Positions 54,079 to 62,712 of a DNA stretch of 64,000 nucleotides are shown here, in pieces; the stretch's first letter is position 1; the number at the start of each line of letters is the position of its first letter. The position numbers were made by a program, and so were the translations under genes. The notes beneath the pieces were generated by a model. That model had not been told where the DNA came from. It ran no database searches and saw only the letters and a program-made list of their open reading frames with translations. Origin of the DNA: Brooklawnia cerclae (GTDB taxonomy: Bacteria; Actinomycetota; Actinomycetes; Propionibacteriales; Propionibacteriaceae); contig NZ_JAAMOZ010000001.1 of NCBI RefSeq assembly GCF_011758645.1, positions 2,838,970 through 2,902,969 on the forward strand, read 5' to 3'.

Positions 54079-54807
54079 TCAGGCGGGGTCAGTTGCCCCC
54101 GGGTCCTGGTTCTCCTCACCGGCGGCATCCTGGGCGCTGGTGATCCTGCTCTTCATTTTGCTCCCCCTGTGAGCGGCCTGTGAGGCGGGGCGCATGCGAT
54201 ATTGACCGGACGACTGGCGCAGCGGGGTGGGGCGGGGCGCGGATCCACGCTCCCGCTCGGCGCGTCTCTGGTAGATCAGCGCGTCGAGCCGCCGGCACAG
54301 GAGTTCGTAGTTGCTGGCATCCTCCGGACCCCAGCCGCGTTCGTCGGCGAGCCAGTTCAGAGCGGTCCACTCCTCGCCGATGTCCTGCCCCTCCCTGTCG
54401 TCCGCGTCCAGCGTTCTCAGGAACTCAAGTCTTTCCCGCTCCCGGGCAAGTTCGCGCCCGGCGGGTTCCTCCAGTTCCTCCACTCGCCGGCGCAGGCGGG
54501 CCACGCGATAGGTCAGCTCGGTCAGGAGCTGATCGTCGGTCAACTTCGAGGCCTCCGTCCGCTCCGGCCCGTCGTCCGGGGCGGGCAGCACTTCTTCTCC
54601 AAAGGCCGCGAGCGTGCCAGGGGTCAGACTCAAAGCGTCCTCGATCTTCGTCAGGGTTGACGAACGGGGCCAGCGAGACCCGTTGAGGAATGTTCCCAGC
54701 GTCGTCTGGTCGACCCCGGCGCGTTCGGCGAAGGCCTGCTGCGTCTCGCCAGCCATCGCACGCCGCACGGCTAGGCGTGCGGCCCTCTTCCCGGCCTCTG
54801 TTGGCAT
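54079..54807 (-). CDS. XRE-family prophage repressor
   Basis: A 242-residue protein. The N-terminal helix-turn-helix is GETQQAFAERAGVDQTTLGT (about 20-39) followed by LNGSRWPRSSTLTKIEDALS. A long acidic, coiled-coil-like middle (LRRRVEELEEPAGRELARER) follows. It lacks a LexA-type protease domain, which fits the presence of an ImmA-like protease next door. Divergent from the Cro-like gene. Confidence 0.85.
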   Translation of the reverse strand: MPTEAGKRAARLAVRRAMAGETQQAFAERAGVDQTTLGTFLNGSRWPRSSTLTKIEDALSLTPGTLAAFGEEVLPAPDDGPERTEASKLTDDQLLTELTYRVARLRRRVEELEEPAGRELARERERLEFLRTLDADDREGQDIGEEWTALNWLADERGWGPEDASNYELLCRRLDALIYQRRAERERGSAPRPTPLRQSSGQYRMRPASQAAHRGSKMKSRITSAQDAAGEENQDPGATDPA

Positions 54808-54977
54808 GTCCCTGTTCTTCCATGGCTCGATGGTCTGACGTGCCCGAAAGAAACATCAAGCGGGCACAACCGAAGTCTAGGGAACGAAACGCTGGAATAC
54901 ACGCGTGTAGTTACAGCGAAGTTCTTCCATCTGACTAGCAAGTTCATAATCAGTTGGCCATGTTTCCCGGTTACCTC

Positions 54978-55013
54978 TTGACTAGTTCCCTGATGTTCAC
55001 ATATAGTTCCTGA
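54978..55013 (+). promoter_or_regulatory. Early rightward prophage promoter with operator-like repeats
   Basis: TTGACT (54978-54983) and TATAGT (55002-55007) are 18 bp apart. TAGTTCCCTGA overlaps the -35 end (54983-54993) and TAGTTCCTGA overlaps the -10 (55004-55013). The start site would fall at or next to the ATG at 55015, so the mRNA is probably leaderless. The repeats are natural repressor sites. Confidence 0.7.
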
Positions 55014-55014
55014 C

Positions 55015-55266
55015 ATGACGAACTTCGCACCAAGTAGCCAGGAACTCGATCCTGAGCTTGCACGCATCGGCGCCACCATCCGCCAGATGCGGGAGATGCG
55101 GGGCATGACTCAAGAGCAGCTGTCGCACGCGGCCCTGCTGTCGCGCTCCTACATCACCAACATCGAGGTCGGGCGCAAGAAGCCCGGCCAGAAGGCGATC
55201 GCCCGCATCGCCCAAGCCCTCTGCGTGCCGCAGATCTCCATCATCCGGCCAGAGGCCGACGAATGA
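55015..55266 (+). CDS. Cro-like XRE-family regulator
   Basis: An 83-residue helix-turn-helix protein (IRQMREMRGMTQEQLSHAAL, then LSRSYITNIEVGRKKP). First gene of the rightward operon, opposite the repressor, so it likely plays the Cro role. Overlaps the next gene by 4 nt. Confidence 0.88.
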   Translation: MTNFAPSSQELDPELARIGATIRQMREMRGMTQEQLSHAALLSRSYITNIEVGRKKPGQKAIARIAQALCVPQISIIRPEADE

Positions 55267-55640
55267 GCGTCCGAGCCCCCGAGCGGGGGCGCACAACCCA
55301 GGCCCAGAGTCACGGGCCCCGGGACGGCCAGCCGGACAAGTTGAGCCCCGAAGCATCGGAAGAGCTCTGCCCCGACGAACTAGCCCTCATCGAAGCGATG
55401 CGAGCAGTGGGCAAGTACTTGTCGCCCCGCAAGGCCCACGCCATCTACCTCAAGACGGTGGCCGCGATCCCCGAGCGCGAGGAGTTCGTACCCCACCTCA
55501 CCCGGATCGTCGGCGACTCGTCGGCGAACGTCGACCCGACCGGTGACTTGATCGCCAGCCAGATCGATTCCACCGGGCACGCGACCGCCAGTATCCGCAG
55601 CACGTGGAACGCCACCGAGCGGCCGACCAACCGGGTCTGA
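55263..55640 (+). CDS. Hypothetical prophage protein
   Basis: A 125-residue protein with a disordered N terminus and a helical middle (DELALIEAMRAVGKYLSPRK). No family recognised. Coupled to the preceding gene by ATGA, followed by a terminator-like hairpin. Confidence 0.7.
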   Translation: MSVRAPERGRTTQAQSHGPRDGQPDKLSPEASEELCPDELALIEAMRAVGKYLSPRKAHAIYLKTVAAIPEREEFVPHLTRIVGDSSANVDPTGDLIASQIDSTGHATASIRSTWNATERPTNRV

Positions 55641-55659
55641 ACGCCCCCGCAACGCAAAC

Positions 55660-55690
55660 GACGCCCACCCGATGCAACCGGGTGGGCGTC
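55660..55690 (+). terminator. Terminator-like hairpin in the early operon
   Basis: GACGCCCACCCG pairs perfectly with CGGGTGGGCGTC across a 7-nt loop, then TTCGTCTTC. It may separate or attenuate transcription between the Cro-like block and the antirepressor. Confidence 0.7.
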
Positions 55691-55723
55691 TTCGTCTTCA
55701 TCGACCAACAAGGAGCATATCAA

Positions 55724-56554
55724 ATGACCCTCATCCAAGTCGGTCAGCCGACCGCACAATCACCCTTCGATTCGATCCGGCAGACCAGGCCTGACGGCAG
55801 CGAGTACTGGTCCGCGCGAGACCTCATGGTTGCCACCGGTTACGACAAGTGGCAGAACTTCGAAGTAGCCATCGAGCGTGCCAAGATCGCCGCGACGAAC
55901 CAGGGGCACGAAGCCGATCACGAGTTTACTGAAGCCAGTAAGATCGGCGCGACAAGGGGAATCGCAGTAGGTCCAAGCACGGTCAGGGATTACCACCTGA
56001 CACGCTTCGCCGCCTACCTCGTCTTCATGAATGGCGACCCCCGCAAGCCCGAGATCGCCGCCGCGCAGGCGTACTTCGCGGTGCGCACCCGCGAGGCCGA
56101 GCTCGCCGAGCAGACGCGCGCGCTCCCGCAGTCGTACGCCGAGGCTCTCCGGGAGCTCGCGTCCGAGGTTGAGGCGCACGAGGTCACCAAGGCGCGTGTG
56201 GCCGTTCTCGAACCGCCAGCCCGCGCGTGGCAGTTCCTGGCCGACGCGCGAGGCGACTACTCGGTCGCGGATGCCGCCAAGATCCTCAACCGCGATCCGG
56301 CCATCAGCACCGGGCCCGTCCTGCTGTTCAAGTGGATGGGCAAGCACGGCTGGGCATACCGCCGCGAGAGCGTGTGGCATCCGATGCAGGACAAGGTCAA
56401 CGCCGGGCTGCTCGCCACCAAGGCGCAGAAGCCCTACTGGGACACCGCGACTGAGAAGCTCGTCGTCCCGCCACCGCAGATGCGCGTGACGCCGAAGGGG
56501 CTTCAGAAGCTCTATGTCGCCCTCGGCGGTATCGACGGAAAGGCATCGGCATGA
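55724..56554 (+). CDS. Phage antirepressor, DinD/BRO-like N terminus and KilAC C terminus
   Basis: A 276-residue protein. The N-terminal half resembles DinD/BRO proteins (YWSARDLMVATGYDKWQNFE, then HEADHEFTEAS). The C-terminal 110 residues are a KilAC domain (DYSVADAAKILNRDP, KWMGKHGWAYRRES). Antirepressors of this type inactivate phage repressors. ATG 55724 has AAGGAG about 8 nt upstream. Confidence 0.85.
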   Translation: MTLIQVGQPTAQSPFDSIRQTRPDGSEYWSARDLMVATGYDKWQNFEVAIERAKIAATNQGHEADHEFTEASKIGATRGIAVGPSTVRDYHLTRFAAYLVFMNGDPRKPEIAAAQAYFAVRTREAELAEQTRALPQSYAEALRELASEVEAHEVTKARVAVLEPPARAWQFLADARGDYSVADAAKILNRDPAISTGPVLLFKWMGKHGWAYRRESVWHPMQDKVNAGLLATKAQKPYWDTATEKLVVPPPQMRVTPKGLQKLYVALGGIDGKASA

Positions 56555-56748
56555 CGACGCCAACCACGCCCGACTGGAACGTCGCCATCGTTGACGGCCA
56601 GCCGGAGGTCGTCATCAACCTGCCCGCCGTCGCAGCGCTAGTCAAGACCGCACCCATCGGGCAGGCCGAGGCGATGCGCAGGCTCAGGTCCTTCCTGCCG
56701 CCAGAGTCCTACGCCGAAATCAAAAGGCTCGTCGGAGGTGAGGAATGA
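56551..56748 (+). CDS. Small hypothetical prophage protein
   Basis: A 65-residue protein (VINLPAVAALVKTAPIGQAE, FLPPESYAEIKRLV), probably all-helical. Overlaps both neighbours by 4 nt. No family recognised. Confidence 0.7.
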   Translation: MTTPTTPDWNVAIVDGQPEVVINLPAVAALVKTAPIGQAEAMRRLRSFLPPESYAEIKRLVGGEE

Positions 56749-57683
56749 GCGCAATCACGGGCGTCCATCCATATGCCGACAAGTTCCCGATGCTGCCCGA
56801 AGCGGAGCTCGCCGAACTCTCCGACTCCATCCACGAGAACGGGCTACGGCAACCGGTGGTCGTCACTCCCGACGGCCTGATCCTCGACGGCCGCAACCGC
56901 GCCAAGGCGTGCGAGATGGCTGGGATTGAGCCCACCACTGTCGAGTACGGCGGCGACGATCTCGCCGAGTACGTCATCGACTGCAACGTGACCCGGCGCA
57001 ACATGTCCACCGGGGCCCGGGCCATGGCGACCGCGCTGGTGTTGGACGCGGACGGGCGCCGGAAGGATGGCAAGTGGGACGGAGCTAAGGGGCGCGGAAT
57101 CATTCGTGGAAGTTCTTCCACGAATAGTGAATCGTCGTGGGTCAAAGCGATTACTCAATGCGGCGTCGTCATTGATTGGGCATCGGATGTAGTCGAACAG
57201 GTCGCATCGGGCGCCCTCCCCCTCGACCGCGCCTACGAACTCGCCAAGGAACGCCGCGACGCCGTGGACGCCGAGCACCGCGCCAAGGCGATCGAGGCGC
57301 AGCGCAAACGTGAGGCGACCATCCGGGAGAAGGAAGCCAACGACCGGATGCTCGGCACGCTCACCAAGGAGCGAAGCAAGTACCTCGAACAGGTCGAGTC
57401 CGGCGGCATGTCCATCAAGGCGGCACACGCCGCCCACCTCGCCGATACCGAGAAGCAGCGCAAACGCCAGCGCGAGATCGAGATGGGCTGGCGCGACACA
57501 TGCACGCACATCGCCGAAGCGATCTTCAAGCTCCAGGACGGCGCCGACTACGGCGCGATCTTCCTGCGCGAGTTCTACCCGCACGAGGCCGACTTCGTGC
57601 CCCAGCCCCTGCGCCTGACCCGCTCCCGGATACAAGGCGCGATCGACTTCCTCACCACTATCCAGAAGGGCGTGACCAAATGA
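56745..57683 (+). CDS. ParB/Srx-fold DNA-binding protein
   Basis: A 312-residue protein. The N-terminal ParB-like domain has LSDSIHENGLRQPVVVTPDG and LDGRNRAKACEMAGI. A helix-turn-helix region and a charged coiled-coil segment (EKQRKRQREIEMGWRD) follow. No ParA is nearby, so plasmid-type segregation is not supported; such proteins occur in early phage operons as regulators or nucleases. Confidence 0.85.
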   Translation: MSAITGVHPYADKFPMLPEAELAELSDSIHENGLRQPVVVTPDGLILDGRNRAKACEMAGIEPTTVEYGGDDLAEYVIDCNVTRRNMSTGARAMATALVLDADGRRKDGKWDGAKGRGIIRGSSSTNSESSWVKAITQCGVVIDWASDVVEQVASGALPLDRAYELAKERRDAVDAEHRAKAIEAQRKREATIREKEANDRMLGTLTKERSKYLEQVESGGMSIKAAHAAHLADTEKQRKRQREIEMGWRDTCTHIAEAIFKLQDGADYGAIFLREFYPHEADFVPQPLRLTRSRIQGAIDFLTTIQKGVTK

Positions 57684-58201
57684 AACTCTCCACCCAGGAC
57701 GGCGCCGACTTCATCACCTTCCGCTACGACGAGATCGTCCGGGAGGCCGGAACCCAGGTGCGGCTCGACGACGTGCGGCAGGCGCTCATCCCCGAGGTTG
57801 CCGCCATGCTCGCCGACACGCCCCGGGATGTTGATCGCGAAGCCGCCCACCTCGTGCAGAACGTGCTCCAGGGCGTGCGCCGCAAGCGTGCGAACAACCT
57901 GCGCAAGGATCTCGAATGGGTCATCGACTCGTGGACGACAACCCCCGAACTGGTACCGGCCGGGGTTGAAGCGCTGCTCGGCCACAGCTACCCGCTGGGC
58001 ACACAGAGCGGAGATGACAAGACGCTCGGCCTGTGGACCTCCGACGACCTGCGCGAGTCGGCACTGAACCGCTACCGCGAGGCGGGCGATGTGATGAGCG
58101 CCGCCAGCGAGTACGACGTCATCGCGAGCGACGCCATCCAGAAGATGCGCCGCGTCGGTGCCGGATATCTCAACGCGGTTCAGCCGGGACTCCTCGCATG
58201 A
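57680..58201 (+). CDS. Hypothetical prophage protein
   Basis: A 173-residue helical protein beginning MKLSTQDGADFITFRYDEIV. No domain recognised; overlaps neighbours by 4 nt. Confidence 0.7.
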   Translation: MKLSTQDGADFITFRYDEIVREAGTQVRLDDVRQALIPEVAAMLADTPRDVDREAAHLVQNVLQGVRRKRANNLRKDLEWVIDSWTTTPELVPAGVEALLGHSYPLGTQSGDDKTLGLWTSDDLRESALNRYREAGDVMSAASEYDVIASDAIQKMRRVGAGYLNAVQPGLLA

Positions 58202-58299
58202 CCCCCCTCGAACGCCTCGTCTACGACATCGGCTGGCGGCTCCAGCACTGGGCGGGCCTGCGCGTCGAACGCCGCAAGCACGCACACGGGAGGGCCTGA
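58198..58299 (+). CDS. 33-residue small ORF
   Basis: MTPLERLVYDIGWRLQHWAG with a basic C terminus. It overlaps both neighbours (ATGA and TGATG), which makes a real small protein likely. Function unknown. Confidence 0.55.
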   Translation: MTPLERLVYDIGWRLQHWAGLRVERRKHAHGRA

Positions 58300-58526
58300 T
58301 GCCCACCCCGTTGGAGTTCGCCGGCAACGCCGCGGGCTACCTGACCCCGCGCGAGGCGACCGCCTATATGCCGCGCCACGAGAAGACGATCCGCGACATG
58401 TGCGCGGGCCGCGAGATCACCTGCCTGCGCCTCGGAAGCGACAAGAAGGCCCGCTACTACATCCACCGCTCGGTCATCCGGGCATGGCTCGACGCCCACA
58501 CCGACCGAGCCCTCACCAGCCACTGA
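58299..58526 (+). CDS. Excisionase-like helix-turn-helix protein
   Basis: A 75-residue MerR/Xis-type winged helix: YLTPREATAYMPRHEKTIRD, then a wing with RLGSDKKARYYIHRSVIRAW. It may act as the recombination directionality factor for the integrase or as a regulator. Confidence 0.8.
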   Translation: MPTPLEFAGNAAGYLTPREATAYMPRHEKTIRDMCAGREITCLRLGSDKKARYYIHRSVIRAWLDAHTDRALTSH

Positions 58527-58547
58527 CCACACAGAAGGGACCCTCAC

Positions 58548-58886
58548 ATGTCCACTGTCATCGACCCGAAGGCTCTGTTCGCCAGCGCCGTCACCGACAC
58601 CGCCGCCAAGACCATCCACTCCCTTGCCGAGCGCGCCGACCAGTTGATGGCCGAGCGCGACCATCTCAACGACCAGCTCACCCGCATCGCCGACGAGGTC
58701 GCACTCGCTGTCCGCAACCCCGACAGGCTTGACCCGTCCGACGCACGCCTCGTCGCCTTCGAGATGATCCGCCAGATCGTCGTCGAGGAGGGGCCGGAGT
58801 CCAAGCGGGCTGTCGGCCCGTACGTTCAGAGTCTTCCCGACCCGATCGTCATCCCCGCCCGCCGCGCATCCAAGGAGGAGCGATGA
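58548..58886 (+). CDS. Hypothetical prophage protein
   Basis: A 112-residue helical protein with a coiled-coil stretch (LAERADQLMAERDHLNDQLT). RBS AGAAGGGA upstream. No family recognised. Confidence 0.7.
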   Translation: MSTVIDPKALFASAVTDTAAKTIHSLAERADQLMAERDHLNDQLTRIADEVALAVRNPDRLDPSDARLVAFEMIRQIVVEEGPESKRAVGPYVQSLPDPIVIPARRASKEER

Positions 58887-59191
58887 GCACCGAGACGCTG
58901 CCGGGCATGCTGACCGCCCAAATCAGCTTCCGCCTGCACGGCGGAGAGTGTGACGGCTCGATCCTGTTCGTCGAGGCCGACTCCGGCGAGATCGGGTGGT
59001 GGGTATCCCCGCCACCTGGTCTGCCCAAGGACGAGCATGGCGAGTGGTACGACCGCTGGCAGGGAACGCTCGACGACCTGCCGGACGACTGGCCGCGACC
59101 GGCCGAAGCACAGCTGTCGTGGCTCCGCGCTGCACTACTGCTCCAAGCCGGGGAGGACCACCACCTGATCCCCACCCACGGGGGCGCATGA
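58883..59191 (+). CDS. Hypothetical prophage protein
   Basis: A 102-residue protein rich in Trp, Asp and Pro (GWWVSPPPGLPKDEHGEWYD). Coupled to both neighbours. Function unknown. Confidence 0.65.
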   Translation: MSTETLPGMLTAQISFRLHGGECDGSILFVEADSGEIGWWVSPPPGLPKDEHGEWYDRWQGTLDDLPDDWPRPAEAQLSWLRAALLLQAGEDHHLIPTHGGA

Positions 59192-59445
59192 TGCCCGGCT
59201 ACACCACCGAGGACCGCGCGTTCGCCGACGCATGGGAGGACATCTCCGACCGCGCACGCGAGGCCGAGCACGTGGCGCTCCTCAACGACATCGCCACGGA
59301 GGCCGAGCGTCTCCACCGCCAGACATGCCCGGTCTGCCACGGCACCGGGAGAGTCCTCATCGAGACCAACGACGGCGGCATGTGGTACGACCCCTGCCCC
59401 GTCCTGGAGGACGAGGTGACCGCGGCAGGAAGGAGGGTCCGGTGA
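59188..59445 (+). CDS. Zinc-ribbon-like prophage protein
   Basis: An 85-residue protein with a CPVCHGTGRV motif and a later single Cys (DPCPVLED), so at most a partial zinc ribbon. ATGATG start. Overlaps the nuclease gene by 1 nt. Confidence 0.65.
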   Translation: MMPGYTTEDRAFADAWEDISDRAREAEHVALLNDIATEAERLHRQTCPVCHGTGRVLIETNDGGMWYDPCPVLEDEVTAAGRRVR

Positions 59446-60356
59446 TGGATGGGCCTGAACGCATCGAGTCCCACACTCCAGGATCACCGCAGTGGCACTC
59501 CCAGCGCACCGCCCGACTCGGAGGATCCGAGATCGCCGCAGTGCTCGGCCTATCGCCATTCGAGTCCCGATTCTCCCTGTGGCACCGCAAGGCCGGGATC
59601 ATCGACGCCGCCGAGGACAGCCCGGAGATGGAATGGGGCAGGAGGCTGGAAGACGCCATCAGGCAGCGATGGGCCGAAGACCACCACACGTCTCGGATGG
59701 TCACCGGAGCCACCTACCTCCTCGACGGCTGGAAGATCGCCTCACCGGACGGGCTCGCCTACCGCGACGGGTCTGACACCCCCGCACTCGTCGAGGTCAA
59801 ACACCCGATGCGTGGCGATGAGTGGGGCGAGACCGGATCCGACCAGGTGCCGGTCTACTACCTCACACAGGCCCGCTGGTACATGCACGTGCTCGGCCTG
59901 CCAGCCTGCCACTTCGCCGTCCTCATCGGCGCCTGCGACTACCGCGAATACACGGTCTTCCAGGATGAGGAAGACGTGGCGCTCATGGTCCGCGAAGGCC
60001 GCGCCTTCCTCGACTCGATCGCCGAGGGAAGGCGTCCGGTCATCGACGGATCAGACGAGACCTACCAGGCCGTCCGGCAGCTCCATCCAGACATCGACGG
60101 GAGCCGCATCGAGATCCCGCCATCAATAGGGCGCGATCTGCTCGCCGCAGACGCCAACGCAAAAAGGGCAGACGCCGAACGCCGCCGCCTCATCTCAACC
60201 GTCCTCGACCTCATGGGAAAAGCGAAGCACGCCGACATCGACGGCACCCGCATCGCCTACCGGACCGCCCGGGCAACCAAGGACGGCGAGCCCGGCACGC
60301 CATTCCTCCTCCTCGATCGCAAAGCAACCCTCACACACCACGGAGACGCAGCATGA
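59445..60356 (+). CDS. YqaJ-family viral recombinase/exonuclease
   Basis: A 303-residue PD-(D/E)xK nuclease with D102 (SPDGLAY), E117 and K119 (ALVEVKHP), and N-terminal GGSEIAAVLGLSPF. Together with RecT it forms a phage Red/RecET-like recombination pair: the nuclease resects DNA to expose single strands. Start is the ATG with AGGAGG 8 nt upstream; a GTG 3 nt earlier is possible. Confidence 0.92.
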   Translation: MDGPERIESHTPGSPQWHSQRTARLGGSEIAAVLGLSPFESRFSLWHRKAGIIDAAEDSPEMEWGRRLEDAIRQRWAEDHHTSRMVTGATYLLDGWKIASPDGLAYRDGSDTPALVEVKHPMRGDEWGETGSDQVPVYYLTQARWYMHVLGLPACHFAVLIGACDYREYTVFQDEEDVALMVREGRAFLDSIAEGRRPVIDGSDETYQAVRQLHPDIDGSRIEIPPSIGRDLLAADANAKRADAERRRLISTVLDLMGKAKHADIDGTRIAYRTARATKDGEPGTPFLLLDRKATLTHHGDAA

Positions 60357-61258
60357 CAACCATCGGCAACGCCGTCGCCACCCGCTCAGAGAAGCAGTCA
60401 GCGACAGCCCTTATCACGCAATACAAGCAGGATTTCGCCCAAGTCCTGCCCTCCCATATCAACGCCGACACGTGGGTCCGTGTCGCCCAGGGGGCACTCA
60501 AGAAGGGACGCCGCGACCGGGATTCTGGAATGTTCGAGCTGGAAGTCGCGGCCCTCAACAACCCCGGCGCGTTCCTGTCCAGCCTGCTGGACGCCTCACG
60601 CCTCGGCCTGGAACCCGGCACGGAGGAGTACTACCTGACACCCCGGAAAGTGAAGGGACGCCTGGAGATCCTCGGGATCGTCGGCTACCAAGGACTCATC
60701 GAGCTGATCTACCGGGCGGGTGCGGTATCCAGCGTGGTTGCCGAAGTCGTCTACAGCGACGACACGTTCAGCTACCAGCCGGGCCGTGACGAGCGACCCG
60801 TCCACATCATCGACTGGGACGCCGAGGACCGCGGCACGCTACGCCTCGTCTACGCCTACGCCGTCATGAAGGACGGCGCCACCAGCAAGGTGGTCGTCCT
60901 CAACAGGCACGACATCTCACACATCAAGTCCTCGTCGCAGGGGGCCAACTCGGAATACTCGCCGTGGCAGACCAACCCTGCCGCGATGTGGCTCAAGTCG
61001 GCGGTCCGGCAGCTCGCAAAGTGGGTCCCCACCTCAGCCGAGTATCGCCGCGAGCAGCTCCGCGCCGCCCAGGATGTCATCGCTGAGAACGCTGGCCGGA
61101 CAGCGCCGACGCGGCTGGAGCAGCAGGCGGCGCCGCACGAGACAGCCGAAGGCGAGTACGTCGACGAGGTCACCGGAGAGGTCTTCACCTCAAAACCCGT
61201 CGACGCCGAAGTTGTCGAACCGAGCGGCGGAGCGATGTTCCCGCAGGAGTCCCGATGA
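60353..61258 (+). CDS. recT: RecT-family single-strand annealing protein
   Basis: A 301-residue RecT: LITQYKQDFAQVLPSHINAD near the N terminus, ASRLGLEPGTEEYYLTPRK and GYQGLIELIYRAGAVSSVVA in the core, PAAMWLKSAVRQLAKWVPTS at the end of the core. It anneals single strands produced by the neighbouring YqaJ nuclease. Confidence 0.95.
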   Translation: MTTIGNAVATRSEKQSATALITQYKQDFAQVLPSHINADTWVRVAQGALKKGRRDRDSGMFELEVAALNNPGAFLSSLLDASRLGLEPGTEEYYLTPRKVKGRLEILGIVGYQGLIELIYRAGAVSSVVAEVVYSDDTFSYQPGRDERPVHIIDWDAEDRGTLRLVYAYAVMKDGATSKVVVLNRHDISHIKSSSQGANSEYSPWQTNPAAMWLKSAVRQLAKWVPTSAEYRREQLRAAQDVIAENAGRTAPTRLEQQAAPHETAEGEYVDEVTGEVFTSKPVDAEVVEPSGGAMFPQESR

Positions 61259-62004
61259 CCTGGACAGGCTGGCGCGACTCCCCCATCGCGGGATTCGACA
61301 CCGAGACCGACTCGGCGGACCCGGAGGACGCGCACATCATCACCGCCACCGTCGGAATCGCCGAGGGCAGGCGGTGGCAGACGACGAGCTGGATACTCAA
61401 GCCCGAACGCCCGATCCCCGAGCAAGCCTCACGCATCCACGGCGTCACCACCGAGCGGGCCACCCAGGAGGGCCAGGACCGCGCCGAGGCCATCGCCGAG
61501 ATAGCCGGGCACATCAACGCGGCCTGGCTCGCCGGGGCCTCCCTCGTCGCCTTCAACGCATCCTTCGATATCACGATCCTGGACCGCGAACTCCGGCGGC
61601 TGGGGCTCGAACCGCTCAAGGTCGACGGGATGGTCATCGATCCGTTCGTCATCGACAAGGGCATCGATCCGTTCAGGCGAGGCTCCCGCAAGCTCGCCGA
61701 CGTGTGCCGCCACTACGACATCCTGCTGGACAACGCCCACGACGCCGGAGCCGACGCACACGCCGCCGCCCGCCTCGCCTGGAAGCTCGCGCCCAACCTC
61801 CCGGTCGTGCCCGGCGACCAAGCCGCATCGGCTGACCTCGGCCTCGACCGTCAGCGGGAATGGCACCAGCAGCAGAAGCTCAGCCTCGCCAAGTACTTCC
61901 GCACCAAGAAGGGCGACGAGCAGACCGCCGCGAACATCGAGGCCGAAGCCGAAGCCGGATGGCCACTGCGGACGTGGAGCGCACAGGAAGGACTTGTCGC
62001 ATGA
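61255..62004 (+). CDS. DEDDh-type 3'-5' exonuclease (DnaQ-like)
   Basis: A 249-residue exonuclease. ExoI DTETD (15-19), ExoII NASFD and ExoIII HDAGADAHA are all present, giving the D-E-D-D set plus the catalytic His. It closes the recombination module behind recT. Confidence 0.88.
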   Translation: MTWTGWRDSPIAGFDTETDSADPEDAHIITATVGIAEGRRWQTTSWILKPERPIPEQASRIHGVTTERATQEGQDRAEAIAEIAGHINAAWLAGASLVAFNASFDITILDRELRRLGLEPLKVDGMVIDPFVIDKGIDPFRRGSRKLADVCRHYDILLDNAHDAGADAHAAARLAWKLAPNLPVVPGDQAASADLGLDRQREWHQQQKLSLAKYFRTKKGDEQTAANIEAEAEAGWPLRTWSAQEGLVA

Positions 62005-62186
62005 CCCCACCCGATCCCCGCCCCCATCGCCCCGCACCCATCCCGGTGCGGGGCTTCTTGTTTCTGTCCGCCCTCCCCATCCTCGCCGCCACCCTCGGCC
62101 TGCACGGCCTGACCGTGGCCGCCTGCGCCGCTCTCATCATCGCCGTCACCCTGCACGGGCTGGCGGCAGGAAAGGAGCGGTCATGA
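62001..62186 (+). CDS. Small membrane protein
   Basis: A 61-residue protein with two hydrophobic segments (FLFLSALPILAATLGLHG, VAACAALIIAVTLHG). Overlaps neighbours by 4 nt. Function unknown. Confidence 0.65.
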   Translation: MTPPDPRPHRPAPIPVRGFLFLSALPILAATLGLHGLTVAACAALIIAVTLHGLAAGKERS

Positions 62187-62437
62187 TCCCCGGCCAGACC
62201 ATCACTGTGACCGCCGACGTCGACGTCAGGCTCGACGACATCGTCGACCAGATCGACATCGAGGACCTCGTGGACGTCGTCGCCGACCGCTGCGACGCGA
62301 CCATCATGACCGCCGCGACAACTACCGCCCTGCGCTCAGCCGTCCGCGCCGAGCACGACACCCACGCTCCGGTGCCCGGCCCGATGTGGATGTGCTCACA
62401 TCCGCTGTGCCGGGCATGGAGCGAGATCGAAAGATGA
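62183..62437 (+). CDS. Small hypothetical prophage protein
   Basis: An 84-residue acidic protein (DIVDQIDIEDLVDVVADRCD) ending in a short Cys-containing stretch (MCSHPLCRAW). No family recognised. Confidence 0.6.
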   Translation: MIPGQTITVTADVDVRLDDIVDQIDIEDLVDVVADRCDATIMTAATTTALRSAVRAEHDTHAPVPGPMWMCSHPLCRAWSEIER

Positions 62438-62448
62438 AAGGACAAGCA

Positions 62449-62712
62449 ATGAGCGAGAACTACACCGTCCCGCCCGTCACCACAACCGTCCAGCGCATCG
62501 TGGACGCCCTGATCAGCGACACCCGGCACATGGCCCCGCTGGCAGCGTCCGAGCACTACCAGGTCGCCGCCGATGTGGCTGCGGTCAGCCGGGCGCGTGC
62601 CCGGGCCGCCGAAGCCAGGGCCAGCGCGGCAGCCGAGGCGGCTCGTGCGCGTGCAGCCTTGGCAACAGACGGACGCCGGAAACAACCACTTCAGAAGGGA
62701 TCATACCAGTGA
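62449..62712 (+). CDS. Small hypothetical prophage protein
   Basis: An 87-residue Ala/Arg-rich helical protein (RARARAAEARASAAAEAARA). ATG 62449 has AAAGGA 7 nt upstream; an ATG 15 nt earlier is possible. Confidence 0.6.
   Translation: MSENYTVPPVTTTVQRIVDALISDTRHMAPLAASEHYQVAADVAAVSRARARAAEARASAAAEAARARAALATDGRRKQPLQKGSYQ

Noticed and set aside
56745..57683. ParB-like gene as evidence for a plasmid-prophage
   Set aside because: No ParA or parS-like repeats are nearby, and a tRNA-targeting integrase is present.
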